DNA of 22,625 nt from JAWLFY01 sp964462125. Lineage in GTDB: Bacteria; Planctomycetota; Planctomycetia; Pirellulales; Pirellulaceae. The DNA lies in NCBI GenBank assembly GCA_964462125.1, contig CAYWXT010000072.1, positions 1-22,625 of the forward strand, in the 5' to 3' direction. The position numbers and the translations under genes were made by a program. Shown one piece after another: positions 7,979 through 16,900 of the stretch (position 1 is the first letter of the stretch; each line of letters begins with the position of its first letter). Under the pieces are notes generated by a model. The model had not been told where the DNA came from. It saw nothing but the letters and a program-made list of their open reading frames with translations, and did not search any database.

Positions 7979-9316
7979 ATGTTGCCACTCAGCGTACCGT
8001 TGATACGAATCATTCAACGGGGCATTCTCTGCCTGCTTTTGCTGGTTTCTTTCTCCGGATTCCTCGAGGCCCATGGCGAGGAGACGGAGCACGGCCTGGG
8101 GTGGTCTCAGACACAAATCGAGCCGGAAGGAGGTGTGGCGGCACCGGCAATCATCTGGACCCCTGTGGTGGATCGCGTGGACGAACTCTGGAATCAGAGT
8201 TTGTATGCAATCGACGGTGAGTTCGTTCGTGTGGGACAACTCCTCCTGGTCCTGATCGTGTTCCTGACGCTGCTGGTCGTGGCGTGGATTGTTCGTTCGC
8301 TAGTCCGCCGCATTCTGCGCCGCAAGAGCGACGATCTCGAGGTAACCTCTGAGTCCACCTTGAAACGGTCGGTGCTGACGGTGATTCGGCGGACTCAGAA
8401 ACTGTTCGTGGTCCTCCTCGCGGCCTACCTCGCCCTGCTCGTCCTGCCGCTGTCACCCACCCTCGGCAACCTGCTCCATGCGCTAGCGATCATCGTCGTG
8501 ACGACTCAGGTCGCGATTTGGGCAAGCGCCGTGGTTCATGACCTCATTGAACGGACGATGCAGCGCCGCGCCGCAACCGACCCGTCGGCAGCATCCGCGC
8601 TCGGGTTGATGGGGTTCTTTTCGCGGGTGGCGATTTGGTCCATTGCCCTGTTGTTGGTCCTCACCAACCTCGATTACGAGATCGGCCCCCTGCTGGCCGG
8701 CCTTGGCGTGGGCGGCATTGCCGTCGCAATCGCTCTGCAAAGCATCCTGGATGATCTTTTCTGCTCGGTCGCAATCGTGCTCGACAAACCGTTCGTGCTC
8801 GGTGACTTCATCATCGTCGGCGACATGCTCGGTACCGTCGAACATATCGGCATCAAAACCACTCGCGTACGCAGTTTGGCCGGCGAACAGATCATCTTTT
8901 CCAATGCGGATCTGCTGGGAAGTCGCATTCGCAACTACAAACGGATGACCCAACGCCGCGTTGTATTCAGCTTCGGCGTGCTCTACGAGACCCCACTCGA
9001 CACACTCGCGGAAATCCCAAACACGGTTCGCCGGATCATCGAAGGGATCGATCAGACGCAGTTCGACCGCGCCCACTTTCATGAGTTCGGTGATTTTTCT
9101 TTGAACTTCGAGGTCGTCTATTATGTGCGGGTCGCTGACTACAACATCTACATGGACATTCAACAGCAGATCAATCTGGAACTGTTCCAGGCATTCCAGC
9201 AGGCCGGCATCTCCTTCGCCTATCCGACCCGTGAACTGATCATCCGCCCCACTGCCCAGGAGAACGCGGCGGCCGCGCCGCTCCCGACGCCGACCCCCGC
9301 GTCAAGCGGGGACTGA
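7979..9316 (+). CDS. MscS-family mechanosensitive ion channel
   Basis: A 445-residue membrane protein counted from the ATG at 7979. An in-frame TTG at 7961 would overlap the glycosylase gene by 16 bases, but the ATG directly yields a proper signal peptide (residues 1 to about 32) and is preferred. An extracytoplasmic segment (~33-80) is followed by hydrophobic helices near 86-106, 143-160, 165-185 and 210-230. The pore helix has the Gly/Ala-rich MscS signature (GLGVGGIAVAIALQ, about 242-254), and the beta domain includes GDFIIVGDMLGTVEHIG and RIRNYKR. MscS channels open under membrane tension to release solutes during hypo-osmotic shock. The tail (about 425-445) is Ala/Pro-rich. The tight spacing to the glycosylase gene suggests translational coupling. 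Confidence 0.92.
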   Translation: MLPLSVPLIRIIQRGILCLLLLVSFSGFLEAHGEETEHGLGWSQTQIEPEGGVAAPAIIWTPVVDRVDELWNQSLYAIDGEFVRVGQLLLVLIVFLTLLVVAWIVRSLVRRILRRKSDDLEVTSESTLKRSVLTVIRRTQKLFVVLLAAYLALLVLPLSPTLGNLLHALAIIVVTTQVAIWASAVVHDLIERTMQRRAATDPSAASALGLMGFFSRVAIWSIALLLVLTNLDYEIGPLLAGLGVGGIAVAIALQSILDDLFCSVAIVLDKPFVLGDFIIVGDMLGTVEHIGIKTTRVRSLAGEQIIFSNADLLGSRIRNYKRMTQRRVVFSFGVLYETPLDTLAEIPNTVRRIIEGIDQTQFDRAHFHEFGDFSLNFEVVYYVRVADYNIYMDIQQQINLELFQAFQQAGISFAYPTRELIIRPTAQENAAAAPLPTPTPASSGD

Positions 9317-9371
9317 GAGACTCTGAGCATGGCCACGCAGAGCAAGGGGGGCGAAACAGCCAACGGCAGGG

Positions 9372-9497
9372 CGGATCCGAATCGGTACCTCGGGTTGGAA
9401 CTACGACCACTGGAAAAAAATCTTCTATCCCGAGTCGCTTTCGCTCCAAGAATGGTTTCGCTTTTACGCCGAGCGGTTCGAGACGTTGCTCGCGTAA
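9372..9497 (+). pseudogene. Remnant of a DUF72 (YecE-like) gene, N-terminal part only
   Basis: In the frame of base 9384 the sequence reads RIRIGTSGWNYDHWKK, IFYPESLSLQEWFRFY and AERFETLLA, then TAA at 9495-9497. This is the N-terminus of DUF72 proteins (usual pattern GTSGWxYxxWxxxFYPxxLxxxxWLxxYAxxFxTVE). The other roughly 200 residues are absent. No start codon exists in this frame after the stop at 9324-9326; the nearest ATG (9329) is one frame off, so a frameshift near 9340-9375 is likely. The fragment is too short to fold as the family's TIM-like barrel and is presumed non-functional. What replaced the rest is the inverted-repeat stretch that follows. Confidence 0.75.
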
Positions 9498-9520
9498 TGG
9501 CAACACGGCGATTGACTAAA

Positions 9521-9642
9521 GCTTTGTCCCAAATCATGGATGAAGCCGCGTGGCCTGAGACGTAGGCGATCGGCTCTGTACGGGGTAGCCAACCGGGCGC
9601 CTGGCACGCGGCTAGTGCCGGCTCAGGGGTTTGACACAAAGC
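9521..9642. repeat. Imperfect inverted repeat, possible small mobile or dispersed element
   Basis: GCTTTGTCCCAAA (9521-9533) is matched in inverted orientation by TTTGACACAAAGC (9630-9642), 11 of 13 positions. Between them CTGGCAC (9601-9607) and GTGCCGG (9615-9621) form a 7-pair hairpin (one T-G wobble) with a 7-nt loop. The stretch follows directly after the broken DUF72 gene and has no convincing coding frame. It could be the scar of a small non-autonomous element, or the shared 3' terminator region of the two converging genes around it. A repeat copy elsewhere would be needed to call it mobile. Confidence 0.4.
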
Positions 9643-9663
9643 CAGGACGTCGCACAGTGGCTC

Positions 9664-12618
9664 TTATCGCTGCAGCCGCGATTCCAGCGTCTTGATCGCT
9701 CCCTGCAATATCCCCTGGATGGACGCCACTTGCTCGGAAGCTTCAGCAAACTTGGTCAGTGCGTCGTGCAGCTGACGGAAGACTGAGATGCCCAATTCAG
9801 GCTTCGTGCACGATTGCCCGACCAACTTGAATCCCAGCGCGAGCAACGGCTCGTTGTACGACAACATGGCATCGGTGTGACTGTCCATGCCTCCACCCGA
9901 CCCATGAGCGAAGCTGCTCGGCATTCTTCCAAAGTTTCCCCCTCCGCCTGCCCGAATGCCTAGGATCTGCGCCCCGTGGTGGCTCAGCGTCGCCAGGACC
10001 GCATCGGCGGCTACTTCCGGAGCTTCCTCGTCGAACTGGCGGAGCAAGTCGAGGCGGTTGGGCTCGTCACCGTGATATCGGACGAACAGAGACGGAACCA
10101 CAGCCCAGCTAGCCGTTTCAAGGTCCAACTCTCGAGCTGCAGCTCGGACCTCCCCGTCCGATAAGAACTGTAACTCACCCGAACGAATTTCCAGGTCGGG
10201 CAATTCTTTTTGCGCCAGCTCTAGCCATGAACGAGTCTGGTTTGCCGCATCTTTCACGGCCTCTTTCAGTCGCATGCCGATCAAGGAATCGTCGATTGCT
10301 CGAACCTCACGGATTTCATTCAGGCGCAGTCTCGTTTCGTACGCCATCGTGATTGCGTGGGCTGTAGTGCGGTCGAGTGTCCTGACAGGTCTTGGTTGAG
10401 GTGGCTGTTCCAACTCAGAGCGCGCTGGCGTTTGATAGCCGCCAAGTTGCTCGACGGCATGGTCAAGATGGGCGGACAATTCTCGCAGCTTGACACGACC
10501 GCTTTCGGTCTCATTCCATCGTTCCAGCTCTTGCTGTACGGGCTTGTAAAGCTCGTCGTGATGAATTCCCTTCGCGTAGTTGTAGAGCAGCCAGATCGCC
10601 GCCATGCTGCTCTTGGACGTGCCCGCGGCCAACTCGTTTGAAATCGCATCCAACCCGGGATTCGGAAGGAACGCCGGGAAGAAGGCGAGTAAGTGACCCA
10701 TGAATCGCTGTTGCGACGACTGGATTCCGCCACCTACGTTCGCGCCCACGTTTGAAGCTGTCGTTCCGCCCCATCGGCGAGCGGCCTTCAGCATCGACGC
10801 AGCGGCAAGAACGCGTTGATCCGAAGCCGTGTTTGTGTCCTCTTCCTCGGCGAGGGCACCTTGGCTTAACTCCACCACCGCCCTCATCGCGTCGTTGACC
10901 GTTTCAACGTCCCGCTCCGTTTCCAATACTGACAGCCAATGATCGAGCGTTTTCCCTTGGTAACGCGGGCCTGTTTGATCGTTCCTCGCGATCGCCGTTG
11001 CCGCTCCCTCCGCGACACGCCGCACGCTCAGAACCGTCTCACCGCCACGGGTGACCGTCGCCCTTTGGTCGTCCAGTTGTAGCCCATCGGCCATCGCGTC
11101 CATCTGGACCGTGTACGTTCCGCTGCGGAGGGTCACGCGGTTGTCTCCAGTCTCCAACTGCAACGATTCGACGACCTCGTCACCTCGCTCGATCGAGACG
11201 CTCACCCCCGCCTGTTCGCTTTCAATCACCAATTCGCCGCGATCGGTCATGATCACCAGCATGATTCCTGCCAACAGTAGCAGGGGCAATCCGGCGGCCG
11301 CGGCCAGGAATCGTTTCCATCGACGGCGGGGCGGGTCAGCCGAACTTTGAGACGCGCCGATCACCTGCAGCGGTGTCGGTTGCGTGGCCGCCGATTCATC
11401 GGCGCTTGCTGGTTTCCGCAGCGCCTCGTCGATCAGACGCTTGGGGTCCGCACCGGGCGTGTGATCTTGTAAGGTCTCTGCAACCTCGCCGGCTGAATCG
11501 GGGCGGCAGTCCACATCGCGATCGAGGAGACGGCGAACGAGTGCGACAAGGGGCGCGGGTAACCCTTCGCGATACCGCGCGACATCCGGAGTCTCCCCTC
11601 CCGTTTTTGCAACCACCAACGGGGCAATCCCCCGAGCCGACCCGTGCGGCGGCTTCCCGGTGAGCAGCCGAAACAACGTCGCGCCCAACGCGTAGAGATC
11701 GGCCCGGTGGTCGACCGTCGTGCTGTCCATCAGCTGTTCTGGAGCCATATACGCCAGTGTCCCCATCAACTGGCCCACCGTGGTCAATCGGTCGTCGGCC
11801 GGCAGAGGATCACTTCCCGACAAAACCAAGCCCAGGTCCAAAATCTTCACCACTCCGTCGCGGGTCAGCATCAGGTTGGACGGCTTGATGTCGCGATGAA
11901 CAAGTCCTGCAGCATGAATGTGCGCCAGCCCCACCGCCGCTTGACGGGCCAGTTCGCACGCATCGGCGACCTCCAGCGGTCCAACCCTCGATCCCAACCG
12001 GCTGAGATCGAGGCCGTCCAAATACTCCATCACCAGAAAGTGCCAGCCCTCCGCCTCGCCAGCATCACTGGCGGCAACAACATGGGGATGATCCAGGTTG
12101 GCCACCGCCGCCATCTCTCGATCGAACCGGTCACGCCAACTGGCATCGAACGCGCGGTCACGAGGGAGCAGCTTGATCGCACACTGGCGGCGCAAACGGG
12201 TGTGCCGGGCCAAAAAGACCGCTCCCATCCCACCGCTGCCCAAAGTCCGAATCAAACGGTACGGACCGAGTTGTTCCACCGGCGGTGTCAAACGGGACGC
12301 CAGGTGCTTCGGTTGACCACACGCATGTAGCAGAGCCATGCAATCAGGCTCGGCCGCATGCGGGTCCGACACCGGAGGTGTTGCCAATGCGGCTACGAGC
12401 GAGTCCTCACCGGTCTCGATCGATTGAGCACGCTCTTGACACTCCGGGCACGCATCCAGGTGTTCCAGTAACCGGGCAAAGCGGTCACCCGGAAGCCGCC
12501 CCGCGGTAAGGTCACAAAGTTGCTCGTGGGTCAAACAGGGGGAGTCGGTGGCGATCATCGCGGCGGCCTTGGGGGAAATGGAGGAAATCAGGCGTCCACT
12601 CAGTACATCGCGGGACAT
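9664..12618 (-). CDS. Transmembrane Ser/Thr protein kinase with N-terminal anti-sigma-type zinc finger
   Basis: 984 residues. H53, C57 and C60 (HLDACPEC) form an HxxxCxxC zinc finger like those of anti-sigma factors. A Hanks-type kinase domain spans about 120-385: GSGGMGAVF at 127-135, K149 in CAIKLL, HRDIKPSN at 241-248 with catalytic D243, DLG at 261-263 instead of DFG, and APE at 292-294. These residues predict an active kinase. A membrane helix is at about 437-457, then a PEGA-like beta domain (~460-535), then about 440 residues outside the cytoplasm with helical, HEAT-like stretches (LDHWLSVLETERDVET) that I do not recognise. The sigma-factor gene lies 133 bases upstream on the same strand, so this kinase probably senses an envelope signal and controls that sigma factor. 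GGGAG lies 12 bases before the ATG; a second ATG 20 codons in is possible. Confidence 0.93.
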   Translation of the reverse strand: MSRDVLSGRLISSISPKAAAMIATDSPCLTHEQLCDLTAGRLPGDRFARLLEHLDACPECQERAQSIETGEDSLVAALATPPVSDPHAAEPDCMALLHACGQPKHLASRLTPPVEQLGPYRLIRTLGSGGMGAVFLARHTRLRRQCAIKLLPRDRAFDASWRDRFDREMAAVANLDHPHVVAASDAGEAEGWHFLVMEYLDGLDLSRLGSRVGPLEVADACELARQAAVGLAHIHAAGLVHRDIKPSNLMLTRDGVVKILDLGLVLSGSDPLPADDRLTTVGQLMGTLAYMAPEQLMDSTTVDHRADLYALGATLFRLLTGKPPHGSARGIAPLVVAKTGGETPDVARYREGLPAPLVALVRRLLDRDVDCRPDSAGEVAETLQDHTPGADPKRLIDEALRKPASADESAATQPTPLQVIGASQSSADPPRRRWKRFLAAAAGLPLLLLAGIMLVIMTDRGELVIESEQAGVSVSIERGDEVVESLQLETGDNRVTLRSGTYTVQMDAMADGLQLDDQRATVTRGGETVLSVRRVAEGAATAIARNDQTGPRYQGKTLDHWLSVLETERDVETVNDAMRAVVELSQGALAEEEDTNTASDQRVLAAASMLKAARRWGGTTASNVGANVGGGIQSSQQRFMGHLLAFFPAFLPNPGLDAISNELAAGTSKSSMAAIWLLYNYAKGIHHDELYKPVQQELERWNETESGRVKLRELSAHLDHAVEQLGGYQTPARSELEQPPQPRPVRTLDRTTAHAITMAYETRLRLNEIREVRAIDDSLIGMRLKEAVKDAANQTRSWLELAQKELPDLEIRSGELQFLSDGEVRAAARELDLETASWAVVPSLFVRYHGDEPNRLDLLRQFDEEAPEVAADAVLATLSHHGAQILGIRAGGGGNFGRMPSSFAHGSGGGMDSHTDAMLSYNEPLLALGFKLVGQSCTKPELGISVFRQLHDALTKFAEASEQVASIQGILQGAIKTLESRLQR

Positions 12619-12751
12619 TGGACAGAAGAACTCCCACGCGTCTCCGGTCGCCCCTTAGCGACTCGTTGTGAGTTCCTCGCGGTCAGAAGTCTCTGCGGCC
12701 TCGGCAACGACAGATGGCGCTTGGATCGCATCGCCTCGATCCGACTCGGCG

Positions 12752-13318
12752 TTAACACAATCCATCCAATTCTTCCCGCAGGCGTTGCAGTACCCGAGCC
12801 CGCGCTTTGTAGACCGTCCAGCGGCTGACGCCCAGCGACTCCGCCACCTCGGCTGGTTCGCGTCCCTCGGCAACGGTGGCCCAAAAGGCTCGCCAGGTTG
12901 ATTCTTCGAACCGATCGCGGAGCATCGCCACGGCGCGGCCCAGCACCGCAGCACGATCACTCGCGGCGTCCGTCGGCGGCTCGACAGCATCCACGGCGGC
13001 AACGTCCGCCAGCGAGCCATCGGCATGCTCTGGATGACGGGCGTGTCGTCGAGCCTGATCCGCCAACCGGCGACGCGTGATCGTCCACAGCCAGCCGCGA
13101 AACGTGGCTCCCGGCACACCAGGGTTAAACCGATCGAGATCCCGCGAAACTGACAACAAGACATCCTGAGTCACGTCGGCAGCATCCGCCGGTTGTCGCC
13201 CAACCCGTCGGCACCAGCCGTAAATCAGGGGGCCGTACAGGTGAACCATTTGCTGCCAGGCATCGGAGTCGCCGTCACGAGCGGCATCCAACAGCGATGG
13301 GGCGGTGGTCGATGGCAT
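12752..13318 (-). CDS. RNA polymerase sigma factor, ECF (sigma-70) family
   Basis: A 188-residue protein from the ATG at 13318. The frame extends 26 codons further, to 13396, but that extension reads through a terminator-like hairpin and adds a Cys/Phe/Ser-rich tail foreign to the family, so the shorter form is chosen. The sigma2 region is about residues 22-92 (DAADVTQDVLLSVSRDLDRF, then FRGWLWTITRRRLAD for -10 recognition and core binding). The sigma4 helix-turn-helix is about 130-184 (EVAESLGVSRWTVYKARARVLQRL). There is no N-terminal sigma1 or sigma3. It would direct RNA polymerase to a specific stress regulon. The gene precedes the zinc-finger kinase, the usual planctomycete pairing, so phosphorylation or sequestration by that protein is the likely control. 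Confidence 0.93.
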   Translation of the reverse strand: MPSTTAPSLLDAARDGDSDAWQQMVHLYGPLIYGWCRRVGRQPADAADVTQDVLLSVSRDLDRFNPGVPGATFRGWLWTITRRRLADQARRHARHPEHADGSLADVAAVDAVEPPTDAASDRAAVLGRAVAMLRDRFEESTWRAFWATVAEGREPAEVAESLGVSRWTVYKARARVLQRLREELDGLC

Positions 13319-13359
13319 GCCGCTCACGAAGGAGGATAAAAGAGAGAGGAAAAAAGAGA

Positions 13360-13385
13360 CCCTGCATCGATGTCGAGATGCAGGG
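13360..13385 (-). terminator. Intrinsic terminator-like hairpin upstream of the ECF sigma gene
   Basis: On the - strand a 9-bp perfect stem (CCCTGCATC pairing with GATGCAGGG) with an 8-nt loop is followed by TCTCTTTTTTCC, a good T-tract. It lies 42 bases before the sigma ATG and 56 bases after the stop of an orphan reading-frame end on the same strand. It may be the old terminator of that lost gene, or an attenuator in the sigma-factor leader. On the + strand no T-run follows, so it acts only leftward. Confidence 0.65.
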
Positions 13386-13441
13386 CAAAATACCATTGTA
13401 GGACGACTGGCGATTCAGCGATGGATCGCCGGCGAGGGTAT

Positions 13442-13648
13442 TTATCGGCTGGGTACCGCGTTGATCGTCCAGTAAATCTCCTCTTGGAATGTCTCTCCGT
13501 CGGCCGGATTCACCCGCACTGCGTCGCAACGCCTCGTCGTCGGATGCCGGTCGACGACGACGTTGATCTGGTCCCGCGGAAGATCGGATTGGAGTTGGTC
13601 CCCGGGCCCCTGCAGATGCGATGGGACCGCAGGCGTTGCGAATGAACC
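13442..13648 (-). pseudogene. Orphan 3' coding end, unrecognised
   Basis: A 68-residue stretch with no usable start codon, bounded by TGA (13649-13651) and TAA (13442-13444). Its C-terminal half (DQINVVVDRHPTTRR, then CDAVRVNPADGETFQ and EEIYWTINAVPSR) looks like real protein: codon third positions are almost all G or C, as in the neighbouring genes. A terminator-like hairpin with T-tract follows at 13360-13385. The simplest reading is the surviving 3' end of a degraded gene. I do not recognise the family. A chance open frame in GC-rich DNA remains possible. Confidence 0.35.
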
Positions 13649-13651
13649 TCA

Positions 13652-13957
13652 ACACGCTGTTGCGTCACGACGCCGCCAACATTTTTTGATGGTACCCGGC
13701 GACGGGGTCCGCTATGTTGAAATCGCCACCCGACTTGTCGTTCAATGGCAGGGCAATCAAAATCGATGACGAGTTTTTTGTCAGCGCGTGCGTGAGCTTG
13801 ACGTCCCGTGCGAGCATAGATTGCGTGTGCATAGGCCAACAGGAGCACAAAGGCGCCATCGGCGGCGGCTTACAGCCCTGGCATATCTGCTTCAAAGTCA
13901 CGGCGTCGACATCAGCGTGGCCGTACTTCCATCACAAGAACCGCCAGGTCGCTTCGC
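13652..13957. other. Intergenic region upstream of the STAND operon
   Basis: About 306 bases between the orphan coding end and the STAND NTPase gene. It is less GC-rich in places (runs of T at 13681-13686 and 13773-13778). Short open frames on both strands do not match anything I know; one on the + strand (13714-13974) would overlap the start of the NTPase gene by 17 bases. TTGACG at about 13799 has a TAGATT only 13 bases later, too close for a standard promoter. The operon promoter should lie here but is not identified. Confidence 0.4.
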
Positions 13958-16900
13958 ATGAAGGTGTTTGTTAGCGCGACATCGAAGGATTTACGAGCCT
14001 GCCGGGTTGTGGTCAACAACGGTCTGCAGATGGGCGACATCCATCCGGTGGACCAGGAACATTTTCCGCCGGATCATCGGCCGCTGGACGACTACCTCGA
14101 AGCAACGGTCGGCGCCTGCGATGCGGTGGTCTGCCTGGTGGGGCACATGTTCGGTGAGGCTCCGCCCGACGCGCCGAATCCGCCCCGATCCTACACACAG
14201 CTTGAATACGATTACGCACGGAGTCGCGAGAAGCCGGTTTTTGTGTTCATCGCGTCTGACCGCTTGCGGTCGGGCGATCACACCGAACCGCCGGAGTTAC
14301 AGCAGTTGCAGGAAGCACACCGCCTCAGACTGCAGGACACGCACAAGTGGACGCCTTTCAATACGGCCACCGAACTGGAATTACAACTGGCCCGCGCTGT
14401 GCCGAGAATCCGGGCCGCTTGCGGCCGGGCGCCCATGTATTATCGGCATCTGCCCAAGCCCCCTGCCTGGTTCAAAGGACGTGTCGAGGAATGCGCACAG
14501 TTGAGAAAGGCCCTGGCCGGGGCTAGCCGGTCGGCGCCAGCCAGGGGAATGGTCGTCGTCTTCGGGATCGGTGGCCAGGGGAAATCGACGCTCGTCCATC
14601 AGGTGCTTCGGGAAAAGCTTGATGTCTCGATGGATTCGGGATTCTGGGCGACCGCACATCGCACCGGCTATACGTTCGACAACTTTCTCGATGACGCTCT
14701 GGAGCATCTGACGAACGGGCAGTTCAACAAGCAGGAGAGACCAGAGGCCGATGCGCGCGTCACCGAACTGCTGCGGGTGATGCAGCAGAATCGCACGCTG
14801 GTGGTCCTCGACGGTTTGGAGGCTTGGCTCCGCGACGGAGGCGCTGAAGCCGACCGCGTATCGCTGCGACTGGCGCGGCAGGCGCGCATGCGCGAACTGG
14901 ACAACCTGCTGGAACAGGCATGCGGGCTGAGCAATGGCAGCCACCTCATTGTCACCTCGCGGGTATGGCCTGCGGTCCTCGACCAGAGCGATGTCGCAAC
15001 GGTTCCCGTGCACGATCAGCGGGAAAAACGTCTCGGCCTCGACGGCCTGGATCCGGATGCCGCAGTGCAGTTAATGCGCTCCCTCGGTGTGGAGGGAGAC
15101 GAGGGGGAACTGGCAAACATGGCCCGCAGGTTCGACTGCCATCCACTGGCGCTCCAGGTAGCTTCCGGGTACACCGTGGAAGAGTATGGAGGCCTGCTGT
15201 CGGAGGTGCCGGCTCCCGCCAACGTCAACCCGGACGACGCACTGCAATGGCTGTTCGGCGAAGTGGAGTCGCGCCTACCGGCCACTGATAAATCGCGACG
15301 CCTGCTGCAAGTGATCTCGCTCAGTCAGGAAGAGCCTTCCATGCCGCTGGCCGCGATCGAGCACCTGTTGTCCACACTGAACGGCGATGACGCCGACGCG
15401 GACAACGTGCGTCCTCTGGTATCGGCGCTGGTTCGGTACCAACTCGTCTCGTACGACGGACGCCGGGTCGCGACGCACCCGCTTGTCAAGCAGTATTTCG
15501 GGGCCGGTGTGGATGTGGACGACGCCAGGCGGATTCACGAGATCTATTACGAATACTATCGACGACAACCGGTCGTGGAGAATGCAACGACTCTCGACGA
15601 CGTGCGTCCCTGGCTGCTGGCGATCGAGCACGGCCTGCTCGCCGGATCGGCCGATCTTTGCGCCGAGCTACTGCTTTCGTGGTTCGTGCCACAGTTTCCA
15701 TATCCTTTCGGCGAATGGTTTGGGAATCACGGCCACTTTTCTGAGGGAGCCGACGTACTTCAGCGGGCGTCCGCACTGGATACGGGGGCTCGACGACATC
15801 GTTTTTTGATCCCTCGCTCGGCCCTTTGTCTTCCCGTCGGTCGTGTTGATGACGCAGTTTCCGATCTCAATGCGGCCGTTTACCTGCTGGCTGATGCGGA
15901 CGCTGATCCGTTGAAGTGCCCCGAGCGCGCTGGAGAACTTGCTGCCGCGCTCTCCAACCGTGGGAATGCACATCTCAAGGTCGCCCGGTACGATGCTGCA
16001 CAAGCCGACTTCAATCGGGCGGTCAGCCTGTTCGAGATACTCGCGGAGGTCAGCGAACGTCACTGGTTTCACGCTGCCGCAGTACGTTCCAACAGGGGGA
16101 TGTTGTTACATGAACTGGGAAAGCTCCGAGACGCGATCCAGGATTATGGTGCGGCGGTGGACATCTATCGATCGCGGTTATCCCCGGAACTGAATCGCTT
16201 CAACAATGATCTCGCGGCGGCACTCTGTAACAGGGGAAACGTCTACGCCGACTTGCGACGGTATTCCGAGGCGCGAGAGGACTATACCGGGGCGCGTGAC
16301 ATCTACAAAGCATTGCTCAAACGCGGCCGAAGCGAGTGTCGAGCATCTGTCGCACGTGCCATCGTTCTGGTGGCAACGGTGCTTCAGAAGCAGAATCGGC
16401 ATGCGGAAGCGCTGGCGATGTTCGACCAGTCGATCGCGACACTGAGCGATCTAGTCAATGGCGGTAAAACTCATTTTGAGCCATTGCTCACGTACGCTCG
16501 GATGTGTCGTGCTCTGTCTTCAACCGAGTTGGGGCAGCATGAGGAGGCCCTGCATGAGAGCGGGCATGCACGGAAAATGTATCAGCGACTTGTCGAAAGT
16601 GGACGTGCCGATTTGGAAGGCCAGTACATTCACGCTCTGCTCGTTCACTGGTACTGCCTGATCGGCGCCGGCCATTGGGAAGCAGCAACGCCCTGTTATT
16701 TGACAGCCACCTTCTCCGCGCAACGCCTCATTCAGCAGGGTGAAAACGATCTTCGGGTGATTTTCATTCGATACACATTGGATGCCGCAGAGAAAACGGT
16801 TGATCAAAAACGGGACACGGCTGTCGAGCTGTTTGAGAAAGGGCTGCGCATCGCAGAGCAGGCACTGAACGATTGGACTTTCGGAGCCGAGGCCGTCAAG

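Noticed and set aside
9329..9565. 78-aa + strand frame after the MscS gene
   Set aside because: The protein-like signal in this stretch is in another frame (the DUF72 remnant); this frame reads as Arg/Leu-rich noise.
13319..13396. N-terminal extension of the ECF sigma factor from 13396
   Set aside because: It would be encoded across the terminator-like hairpin and T-tract and does not fit the family's N-terminus.
13714..13974. 86-aa + strand frame overlapping the STAND gene start
   Set aside because: No family resemblance, no ribosome site, and it ends 17 bases inside the well-supported NTPase gene.
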